A stretch of DNA of 6,245 nucleotides from Rhodanobacter sp. (GTDB lineage Bacteria; Pseudomonadota; Gammaproteobacteria; Xanthomonadales; Rhodanobacteraceae). The stretch's first letter is position 1, and the number at the start of each line of letters is the position of its first letter. Location: positions 1 to 6,245 of the forward strand of contig JAPHUU010000457.1 in the NCBI GenBank assembly GCA_026193555.1, read 5' to 3'. Of this stretch, positions 1 through 4,883 are shown in pieces. Made by a program: the position numbers and the translations under genes. The notes under the pieces were generated by a model, which ran no database searches, had not been told where the DNA came from, and saw only the letters and a list, made by a program, of their open reading frames with translations.

Positions 1-947
1 ACCGATACCGGCTCGACATCCTGGCCGTCGGCGGCGATCACCGTCATCTTCAGGCCGGGAATGCGCACGTCGAAGTACGTCATGGCCGAGCCGTTGATGA
101 AGCGCAGCCGGACCTTCTCGCCGGGACGGAACAGCCCGGTCCAGTTGCCGGCGGGAGCGTTGCCGTTCATCAGATAGGTATAGGTGTAGCCGCCGACGTC
201 GCTGAGGTCGCCGGGACTCATGCGCATGCGGTTCCACATGCGCCGCCTGGCCAGCGCGCGCTGCAGGCCCAGCTCGCGTACATCGTGGAAAAATTCCGGC
301 GCGGTGGGTTCGGCAAAGTTGTAGTAGTCGCTGTGCCGCTTCAACGTGGCGAAGATGTGCTTCGGGTCGTCGTCGCTCCAGTCGTTGAGCATCACCACGT
401 AGTCGCGATCGCTGGGGTAGCGCTCCGGCCCGGCCGGCTCGATCACGATCGGCCCATACATGCCGACCTGTTCCTGGAAGCCGCTGTGCGAGTGGTACCA
501 GTACGTACCGGACTGGCGCACCGGGAAGCGATAGACGAAGGTCTCGCCCGGCGCGATGCCGTCAAAGCTGATGCCGGGCACGCCATCCATCCGGAACGGC
601 AACAGGATGCCGTGCCAGTGGATCGAGGTCGGCACGCGCAGGCGATTGGTGACTCGCAGGGTGACCGTGCTGCCTTCCTTCCAGCGCAGGATCGGCCCGG
701 GCACGCTGCCATTGACGGTGGTGGCCAGGCGGGCCTTGCCGGTGTAATTCACCGGCTTCTCCGCGACCTCCAGCGCGAACTCGGTACCGCCGAGCACGCC
801 GGGCTGGCCCGGGCCAGGCCGCGCCCACGCCGGTGACGGGCGCAACAGCCCGAGACCGGCGGCGGCACCGCCCAAGGCAAGGCCCTGCACGAAACGACGC
901 CGCGGCAGACTCGCTGCCGCCACCGCCGATGGATCAACAAATTTCAT
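1..947 (-). CDS. copA: CopA-type multicopper oxidase, copper resistance (3' end outside window)
   Basis: Periplasmic multicopper oxidase that confers copper tolerance, probably by oxidising Cu(I) and sequestering copper. The N-terminal 315 residues are present; the family is usually around 600, so the cupredoxin domain with the T1 site and the C-terminal Cu ligands lie beyond the left edge. Visible parts are a twin-arginine signal (P15-R-R-R-F-V20, hydrophobic stretch 22-35, likely cleavage after A40-W-A42), the first cupredoxin domain at about 56-165 with the T2/T3 copper ligands H110-W-H112-G and H152-S-H154-S, and the start of the second domain from about 170. The start ATG at 947-945 follows GGAG with a 7-base gap. 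It is the last visible gene of the minus-strand copper cluster, 94 bp after the CopL-like gene, and copB often follows in related loci. Tat export fits folding with copper in the cytoplasm. Family identity is secure; the exact subtype (CopA versus PcoA naming) is convention. Confidence 0.95.
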   Translation of the reverse strand, partial: MKFVDPSAVAAASLPRRRFVQGLALGGAAAGLGLLRPSPAWARPGPGQPGVLGGTEFALEVAEKPVNYTGKARLATTVNGSVPGPILRWKEGSTVTLRVTNRLRVPTSIHWHGILLPFRMDGVPGISFDGIAPGETFVYRFPVRQSGTYWYHSHSGFQEQVGMYGPIVIEPAGPERYPSDRDYVVMLNDWSDDDPKHIFATLKRHSDYYNFAEPTAPEFFHDVRELGLQRALARRRMWNRMRMSPGDLSDVGGYTYTYLMNGNAPAGNWTGLFRPGEKVRLRFINGSAMTYFDVRIPGLKMTVIAADGQDVEPVS

Positions 948-1041
948 GGTGCAACTCCAGGACTGCGTGCCACGGCGTGGCCGGAGTCGGGCAGATTCGC
1001 CATCGCAGACAGCAGCGGTCATGACCGGCGTGCGCGACGGA

Positions 1042-1458
1042 TCAGGTCGAACGCGCTGCCCGGGACATGGGAGGTCGCAGCAGGGGCGCATGAACCACAC
1101 CGGACGCATTCGCTCCTTGCGGAGGAACCTGGAGGATGACGGGAGGAATCGGGCCGAGCTCCCGCATGCCCGTCAGCGGCAAGGCGATCACACTTGCTGG
1201 CGGACAATGGCAGCTGTCGCTGGGACCCGCGCCGTGGCGAAGCTGGCCGACACAGCCATCGCCGGCTGCACCGGACATGTGCTGCGATCCGTGAACGGGA
1301 ACCTGTGCCATCGACGAGATCATGGCGGCGGGATACCCGTCGCCCATCATCCGCGCCGGCGTGCCATGCACCGGCGCCATCGCCATGATCAGCCACGCGA
1401 ACCACGGCAGCAGCCGAAGGCTTGGCGTGCGGGCAAAATGACGCAGCGAGCGGTTCAT
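1042..1458 (-). CDS. CopL-like small secreted Cys/His/Met-containing protein of the copper cluster
   Basis: A 138-residue protein with a likely Sec signal peptide (basic residues at 3-15, hydrophobic 16-30, possible cleavage near H31-G-T33), so probably periplasmic. The mature part is Met-rich at 37-61 and holds C69 followed by C83-H-C85, a plausible metal-binding cluster. The C-terminal half (about 90-131) is Pro-rich and ends in P-L-L-R-P-P-M, a tail I associate with small proteins of copper loci such as CopL and DUF2946-type proteins. In Xanthomonas, copL lies directly upstream of copA and is needed for copper-induced expression; the same position here is the main support. The homology is weak by eye and the family call is tentative. 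No good Shine-Dalgarno sequence precedes the ATG at 1458, so it may be translated by coupling, or the start may differ slightly. Longer reading frames over the same bases in other frames have no export signal and look like shadows. Confidence 0.6.
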   Translation of the reverse strand: MNRSLRHFARTPSLRLLPWFAWLIMAMAPVHGTPARMMGDGYPAAMISSMAQVPVHGSQHMSGAAGDGCVGQLRHGAGPSDSCHCPPASVIALPLTGMRELGPIPPVILQVPPQGANASGVVHAPLLRPPMSRAARST

Positions 1459-1536
1459 CGGCGCAGCTTAGGCGCTGCACCGAGCCGACTCAACTCTGGA
1501 TCCGCATCCACCCGCGACAGACGCCCGACGGGGAAA

Positions 1537-1896
1537 TCACTGGCTGACGCTGTAACCCAGGTGCAGGATGATCTTGTCGCCGGCCTTCAGATCCGCGACG
1601 GATGCCGGCGGAAAGTGCACGCGCAACGACATGCCCGCCGAGGTCACTTCCACGATGCCGGTAGCCTTGTCGACCGAGGTCACCGTGGCCGGCATCTTGT
1701 GCATGCTGGCGTTCATCGGCGTGTGCATCGGCCGGTGGATCATCTTGCCGTGCCCCATGCCGTAACCCATCCGCCCCATGCTGCTGCTCGCGGGCGCCGG
1801 CGCCATGCTCCCGGCCTCCTGGGCACAGACAGTGGCGCCAGACATCGAAAGGCCCAGTACCAGGATGGCGGCGATGATTTGCGGTGAGAAGCTCAT
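1537..1896 (-). CDS. Secreted Met/His-rich copper-binding protein (function not established)
   Basis: A 119-residue exported protein, first gene of the minus-strand copper cluster. It has a Sec signal peptide with hydrophobic core at about 7-22 and a V-C-A cleavage site after A25. Then comes a linker (31-68) containing nine Met and four His in 38 residues, spaced as M-x2-4-M/H, typical of Cu(I)-binding segments in periplasmic copper proteins. The C-terminal domain (70-119) is a small predicted beta-fold with a G-D-K-I-I-L strand near the end, somewhat like the CusF/CopC-associated folds. It lacks the Trp and the His/Met ligands of CusF, so copper binding probably resides in the linker. I chose the start at 1896 because it begins the signal peptide and follows GGAGAATCGTC, a good ribosome-binding site. 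An upstream in-frame extension to 2034 would bury the signal. A copper chaperone or buffer for CopA is inferred from composition and context. Confidence 0.8.
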   Translation of the reverse strand: MSFSPQIIAAILVLGLSMSGATVCAQEAGSMAPAPASSSMGRMGYGMGHGKMIHRPMHTPMNASMHKMPATVTSVDKATGIVEVTSAGMSLRVHFPPASVADLKAGDKIILHLGYSVSQ

Positions 1897-1926
1897 GACG
1901 ATTCTCCGATGGAGTGAACGACCAGA

Positions 1927-1957
1927 TCGGTACGCCTGATCGGTTGCGACCGGGCAA
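1927..1957 (-). promoter_or_regulatory. Weak candidate promoter of the copper cluster with 19-bp spacer
   Basis: Read on the minus strand, TTGCCC (1957-1952) and TACCGA (1932-1927) are separated by 19 bp, followed by about 30 bases to the ATG at 1896. Long 19-bp spacers are characteristic of promoters activated by MerR-family regulators such as CueR. The -10 matches the consensus poorly, and no classical CueR dyad is evident. A heptamer GATCGGT occurs twice on the plus strand (1925-1931 and 1938-1944), and GTTGC/GCAAC form a small inverted repeat (1943-1958). No copper regulator gene is in the window. This is a position-based guess. Confidence 0.25.
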
Positions 1958-2019
1958 CTTGCCGAGGCTGCGCCACGGCACGTGTAGAGCGGGTCGATGC
2001 GCCGGCCGTGGAGCGGCAC

Positions 2020-2039
2020 GGCTGATGCAGACATCAGCC
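2020..2039. promoter_or_regulatory. Perfect 8-bp inverted repeat, candidate operator in the divergent region
   Basis: GGCTGATG and CATCAGCC are exact reverse complements separated by CAGA. The repeat ends 4 bases upstream of the -10 hexamer of the rlmJ promoter and covers the place where the -35 would be. A bound dimeric regulator there would block or activate RNA polymerase. No T-tract follows on either strand, so it is not an intrinsic terminator. The regulator is unknown, and control of the divergent copper cluster, whose start codon is about 125 bp away, is also possible. Confidence 0.4.
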
Positions 2040-2049
2040 CCTCTATACT
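2022..2049 (+). promoter_or_regulatory. Candidate sigma-70 promoter of rlmJ
   Basis: TATACT (2044-2049) matches the -10 consensus at five of six positions. With a 16-bp spacer the -35 would be CTGATG (2022-2027), which shares only TGA in register and lies within the 20-bp inverted repeat. Transcription would begin near 2056 and give a leader of about 20 bases without a Shine-Dalgarno sequence. The -10 is the best such hexamer in the 179-bp divergent region (1897-2075), which otherwise holds no gene I can support. Confidence 0.5.
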
Positions 2050-2075
2050 GGTCCACCCTGCCCGCCGTGACCGCC

Positions 2076-3176
2076 ATGAATTACCGCCACGCCTATCACG
2101 CCGGCAACTTTGCCGATGTCCTCAAGCACACCGTGCTGCTCGCGCTGATCGAGGCGATGCAGTCCAAGTCGACACCCTTCGGGGTGATCGAGACGCACGC
2201 CGGCAGCGGCTGCTACGCGCTGGACAGCCGGGAAGCCGGCAAGACCGGCGAATTCAAGGATGGCATCAAGCGACTGCTGTATCCCGACCTGCAGACTGAT
2301 GCGGCAGTCGGCGGCAACCTGCCGCCGCTGCTGCGCCGCTGGCTGGACGGCATCGTCGCCGTGCCCGGCAACGAGGAGGGCCTCAAGGTCTATCCCGGCT
2401 CGCCACTGCAGATCGCCAACGCGATCCGCGCCCAGGACAGCGCCCAGCTGTGCGAACTGCAGCCGGAGGAAGCGGCGCGCCTGCACGACCTGTTCCATCG
2501 CGACCCGCGCATCCACACCCACCATCGCGACGGCTACGAGGCGCTGAAGGCGTTGCTGCCACCGAAGGAAAAGCGTGGACTGGTGCTGATCGATCCGCCG
2601 TACGAGTCACAGGAAGCCGAGTACAAGCTGATCGAGAAGGCGCTGAAATCGTCGCTGCAACGCTGGCCCACCGGCGTATACGCGGTGTGGTACCCGATCA
2701 AGCTGCGCAGCCAGGTACAGCCGTTCCTGCGCTGGCTGCAGCGCAGCGGCGCCAAGCGGGTACTGCGGGCAGAGCTGATGCTGCATCCGGACGATTCGCC
2801 GCTGCGCCTGAATGGCTCGGGCATGGTGATCCTCAATGCGCCGTGGAAACTCGACGAGGCCTTGCGCGAATCGCTGCCGGCGATGGCGCGGCTGTTGTCG
2901 AAGGACCGTCCGGTCGAGTGGAAGCTGGACTGGCTGCTGGAAGAAGGCGCCGAGCCACCCGCGCCCAGTCCGCTGCCACCGTCAAGACTGGCGGCACTGG
3001 GCCTGCCGACCGCGCGCGTCCGGCCGGGTTCGGGCAAGCCCGGCTTGGCCGGACGCAGCCCCAGCCCCGGCAAGCCCGGCCCCGACAAACCGGGTTCACC
3101 GAAGGCAGGCCGCGCCGGAGCGAGTCCGTCGAAGGCACCGCGCACGCCCAGAATCCGCCCCGACCGCGCGCGTTGA
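2076..3176 (+). CDS. rlmJ: 23S rRNA (adenine(2030)-N(6))-methyltransferase RlmJ with C-terminal extension
   Basis: Cytoplasmic SAM-dependent enzyme that methylates N6 of A2030 in 23S rRNA. The start at 2076 gives the conserved family N-terminus M-N-Y-R-H-A-Y-H-A-G-N-F-A-D-V-L-K-H; an in-frame ATG at 1914 would add 54 residues unlike the family. The SAM-binding motif H41-A-G-S-G45 and the catalytic D173-P-P-Y176 are intact, and the late N-A-P-W motif replaces the commoner N-P-P-W. E. coli RlmJ has about 280 residues; this protein has 366. The core ends around W282-K-L-D-W-L-L-E-E-G291, and residues 292-366 form a Pro/Gly/Ser/Lys/Arg-rich, probably disordered basic tail with repeated G-K-P-G units. 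There is no clear Shine-Dalgarno sequence. It stands alone, divergent from the copper cluster, with slp 109 bp downstream. E. coli rlmJ mutants show only mild phenotypes. Confidence 0.95.
   Translation: MNYRHAYHAGNFADVLKHTVLLALIEAMQSKSTPFGVIETHAGSGCYALDSREAGKTGEFKDGIKRLLYPDLQTDAAVGGNLPPLLRRWLDGIVAVPGNEEGLKVYPGSPLQIANAIRAQDSAQLCELQPEEAARLHDLFHRDPRIHTHHRDGYEALKALLPPKEKRGLVLIDPPYESQEAEYKLIEKALKSSLQRWPTGVYAVWYPIKLRSQVQPFLRWLQRSGAKRVLRAELMLHPDDSPLRLNGSGMVILNAPWKLDEALRESLPAMARLLSKDRPVEWKLDWLLEEGAEPPAPSPLPPSRLAALGLPTARVRPGSGKPGLAGRSPSPGKPGPDKPGSPKAGRAGASPSKAPRTPRIRPDRAR
3033..3080 (+). repeat. Short direct repeat in the rlmJ tail
   Basis: The 12-mer GGCAAGCCCGGC occurs exactly at 3033-3044 and 3069-3080 and encodes G-K-P-G in the same frame. 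A diverged third unit (GACAAACCGGGT) at about 3084-3095 encodes D-K-P-G. The pattern suggests local duplication by slippage built the low-complexity tail. Confidence 0.6.
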
Positions 3177-3285
3177 TACGCACACCCGCGGCGGCGGCAC
3201 AGGTTTTGCCGGTGCCGATTGTTGTAGCGTAGGCAGACGATCCAGCCCCGCCGAATCCGCTTCGGCCACCCATCGGAGTTCAACC
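3177..3285 (+). other. Intergenic region rlmJ-slp, holding the slp leader
   Basis: This 109-bp gap carries no convincing terminator after rlmJ. A TTGCCG (3206-3211) could serve as a -35 for slp, but no good -10 lies at the right distance (TAGGCA at 3230-3235 is poor). GGAG at 3275-3278, seven bases before the slp ATG, is the ribosome-binding site. A promoter is probable but not identified. Confidence 0.4.
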
Positions 3286-3798
3286 ATGCGTATCGCCGCC
3301 CGCTCCCTGACCCGCCTGCTCGCCCCGCTGCTCGCGCTGGCCCTGGCCGCGTGTGCGCCGGCGCCCATCTACAAGAGCAGCGCCGCGCAGATCACCGCCA
3401 CGCCGATGCAGGTGGCACAGACGCCCGAGCGCTTTGCCGGCGGCGAGGTGATCTGGGGCGGGCGCATCGTGCAGGTCAGCAACTTCGCCGACCACAGCGA
3501 GATCGAGATGCTCGGCTACCCACTGGATGGCTCGCAGCGGCCCCGTGCCAGCGATGCCGGCGCCGGCCGTTTCGTCGCGGTGATGCACGGCTATGTCGAA
3601 CCACTGGATTACCCGGCCGGCGCGCTGATGACGATCAGCGGCAAGCTCGACGGCAGCCGCGCCGGCAAGGTCGGTGAAGCCGACTATGTGTTCCCGCTGG
3701 TCGATGTGGCGCAGTCGCACGTGTGGACACCCTCCGAATTGAGCGAGGGCCGCAACAACGTCCACTTCGGGCTCGGCGTGGGCATCGGCATCCACTGA
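3286..3798 (+). CDS. slp: Slp-family outer-membrane lipoprotein
   Basis: A 170-residue lipoprotein related to E. coli Slp (starvation/stationary-phase lipoprotein) and YeaY, which are induced by starvation or acid stress and whose molecular role is unclear. The signal has basic residues at 2, 6 and 10, a Leu/Ala core at 11-21 and the lipobox L20-A-A-C23; Ala at +2 predicts outer-membrane sorting. The mature part carries the family pattern: a Q-x-T-P-E-R-F-A-G-G-x-V-I-W-G-G segment (about 45-60), a strand-rich core ending in L-x-Y-P-L-D (about 80-86), R-F-V-A-V, L-D-Y-P-A-G and a Y-V-F-P-L-V segment. It lacks the longer C-terminus of E. coli Slp (about 188 residues). Translation starts after GGAG with a 7-base gap. 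It is 82 bp upstream of the cation transporter gene in the same direction, and the two may share a transcript. The family call is firm; the function is not known. Confidence 0.9.
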   Translation: MRIAARSLTRLLAPLLALALAACAPAPIYKSSAAQITATPMQVAQTPERFAGGEVIWGGRIVQVSNFADHSEIEMLGYPLDGSQRPRASDAGAGRFVAVMHGYVEPLDYPAGALMTISGKLDGSRAGKVGEADYVFPLVDVAQSHVWTPSELSEGRNNVHFGLGVGIGIH

Positions 3799-3834
3799 TC
3801 GGCGACTCGCGGAATCGGCGCTGCCCTCGGGAGT

Positions 3835-3865
3835 CCGACAGGCGCCCAAACGTCGGCTTATTTTT
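3835..3865 (+). terminator. Weak possible terminator after slp
   Basis: CCGAC (3835-3839) can pair with GTCGG (3852-3856) around a 12-base loop, followed by C and TTATTTTT (3858-3865). The T-tract is distinctive in this GC-rich DNA, but the 5-bp stem is short and the loop large. The T-tract may instead be part of the leader of the next gene, whose AGGA ribosome-binding site follows at 3867-3870. Confidence 0.3.
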
Positions 3866-3880
3866 CAGGATGGATCGCGC

Positions 3881-4789
3881 ATGTCCGGTCACGCCAATTC
3901 GCTGAGAGCGATCCTGCTCGCCCTGGGCGCCAATTTCGCGATCTTCGTCGCCAAGCTGTTCGCCGCACTCGTCACCGGCTCCGGCGCGATGCTGGCCGAG
4001 GCGGTGCACTCGCTGGCCGACTGCGGCAACCAGGGCCTGCTGCTGCTCGGCATGCGGCAGTCGAGGCGGCCGCCGTCGGACGAATACCCGCTGGGCTGGG
4101 GCCGCGCGCTGTACTTCTGGTCGTTCCTGGTGGCGATCCTGCTGTTCAGCGTCGGCGGCATGTTCTCGGTCTACGAAGGCATCCACAAGCTGTCCCACCC
4201 CGAGCCGCTGAAATGGCCATGGCTGGCGCTCGGCGTACTGCTGTTCGGCATCGTCGCCGAGGGCACGTCGATGCGTGGCTGCATGATCGAAGTGAACAAG
4301 GCACGCGGCCGGCAGAACCTGTGGACATGGTTCCGCGAGAGTCGCTCCAGTGAACTGCTGGTGATCTTCGGCGAGGACCTCGCCGCCCTGGTCGGGCTGG
4401 CGCTGGCGGCAATGGCGATCGGCGCGACCATGCTCACCGGCAATCTGATGTTCGATGCAGCCGGCACCGTGGCGATCGGTGTGCTGCTGCTGGTGGTGGC
4501 GGTGCTGCTGGCGATCGAGGTGAAGGCGCTGCTGATCGGCCAGGGCGTGGAGCCCAGCCGCCGCGCCGAGTTGCTGGGGTTTCTCCAGGGCCGCCCGGAA
4601 GTGGCCCAGGTACTGAATCTGATCACCCTGCAGATGGGCCCGGACGTGATGGTGGCGGTGAAGGCGCACATGCAGCCGGTCGCCAGCGACCGCGATCTGA
4701 TCGACGCGATCAACGCGGTCGAGGCGGCGATGAAGGCCCGCTTCGGTGACATTCGCTGGAGCTTCTTCGAGCCGGATGTGACGGACTGA
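3881..4789 (+). CDS. Cation diffusion facilitator (CDF) transporter, ZnT9/SLC30A9-like subfamily
   Basis: Inner-membrane divalent-cation efflux protein (302 residues), probably a proton antiporter. Six hydrophobic segments are visible at about 8-30, 35-58, 78-98, 112-131, 158-180 and 188-214, followed by a cytoplasmic domain (about 215-302). TM2 carries H43-S-L-A-D47-x2-N50-Q51, and the loop has Y-P-L-G-W-G-R. TM5 has G164-E-D166-L-A-A instead of the usual H-x3-D. This E-D-x-A-A signature, together with an ending of W-S-F-F-E-P-D, places it with the SLC30A9-like CDF branch (human ZnT9 has L-E-D-T-A-A), not with FieF or CzcD. The transported metal cannot be told from sequence; Zn, Mn or Co are possible, and copper is not a usual CDF substrate. 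AGGA ten bases before the ATG is the likely ribosome-binding site; an ATG at 3870 is out of frame. The nearby copper cluster may indicate a metal-homeostasis neighbourhood, but they are separate transcription units. Confidence 0.92.
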   Translation: MSGHANSLRAILLALGANFAIFVAKLFAALVTGSGAMLAEAVHSLADCGNQGLLLLGMRQSRRPPSDEYPLGWGRALYFWSFLVAILLFSVGGMFSVYEGIHKLSHPEPLKWPWLALGVLLFGIVAEGTSMRGCMIEVNKARGRQNLWTWFRESRSSELLVIFGEDLAALVGLALAAMAIGATMLTGNLMFDAAGTVAIGVLLLVVAVLLAIEVKALLIGQGVEPSRRAELLGFLQGRPEVAQVLNLITLQMGPDVMVAVKAHMQPVASDRDLIDAINAVEAAMKARFGDIRWSFFEPDVTD

Positions 4790-4845
4790 GGACGCGTGAT
4801 GGCCGCAGGACAGCGCTGAGGCGATCCAGGCTTTCAGCCGACCTC

Positions 4846-4860
4846 TAGACGACCGGTCTA
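4846..4860. promoter_or_regulatory. NemR-type operator upstream of the TetR repressor gene
   Basis: TAGACGACCGGTCTA has perfect TAGAC/GTCTA arms around a 5-base centre. A near-identical palindrome stands in front of the reductase gene (5551-5565); the match extends outward to TCTAGACGACC(G/A)GTCTAAT. The E. coli NemR box, as I recall it, is TAGACC-N4-GGTCTA, with the same arms and a centre one base longer. The site covers the -35 and spacer of the candidate promoter, which fits autorepression by steric blocking. Confidence 0.85.
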
Positions 4861-4874
4861 ATTGTGCGTACACT
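4846..4874 (+). promoter_or_regulatory. Candidate promoter of the nemR-like gene, near-leaderless
   Basis: TAGACG (4846-4851) and TACACT (4869-4874) are spaced by 17 bp. The -35 matches the consensus at four of six positions and is itself the left arm of the operator. Transcription would start at about 4881-4884, at or just before the ATG, so the mRNA would have almost no leader; no Shine-Dalgarno sequence is present. An alternative -10 is TCTAAT (4857-4862), giving a leader of about 15 bases. Confidence 0.5.
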
Positions 4875-4883
4875 GGCCACCTC

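Noticed and set aside
968..984. GCCACG-G-CGTGGC inverted repeat between the CopL-like gene and copA
   Set aside because: The single-base centre cannot form a hairpin of full length and no T-tract follows. Short GC-rich palindromes are common in such DNA, and I see no further support for an operator.
1019..1480. Alternative minus-strand frame overlapping the CopL-like gene
   Set aside because: It lacks an export signal, and its composition (Arg, Ser, Ala) is that of a shifted frame.
946..1887. Plus-strand open frame of 313 codons
   Set aside because: It runs antisense to the CopL-like and Met/His-rich genes, is full of Arg and His, and has no recognisable domain. The minus-strand proteins have signal peptides and operon context.
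1897..2034. Upstream in-frame start for the Met/His-rich protein
   Set aside because: It would place the signal peptide inside the protein, and the start at 1896 has a good ribosome-binding site.
1914..2075. Upstream in-frame start that would lengthen RlmJ by 54 residues
   Set aside because: The family begins at M-N-Y-R-H-A-Y-H-A-G-N, and the added part overlaps a good -10 and an inverted repeat.
2450..3232. Second plus-strand frame over the end of rlmJ, considered as evidence for a frameshift that created the long tail
   Set aside because: The frame is Ala/Arg/Gly-rich throughout, including under the conserved RlmJ core, so it is a shadow. The tail continues the core in frame with normal GC-rich codons.
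2534..3283. Minus-strand open frame opposite the 3' half of rlmJ
   Set aside because: It is antisense to conserved RlmJ core sequence including D-P-P-Y; no motif or ribosome-binding site supports it.
4811..4839. Small palindromes CAGCGCTG and GGCT-TTC-AGCC after the transporter gene, considered as a terminator
   Set aside because: The stems are only four base pairs, with no T-tract.
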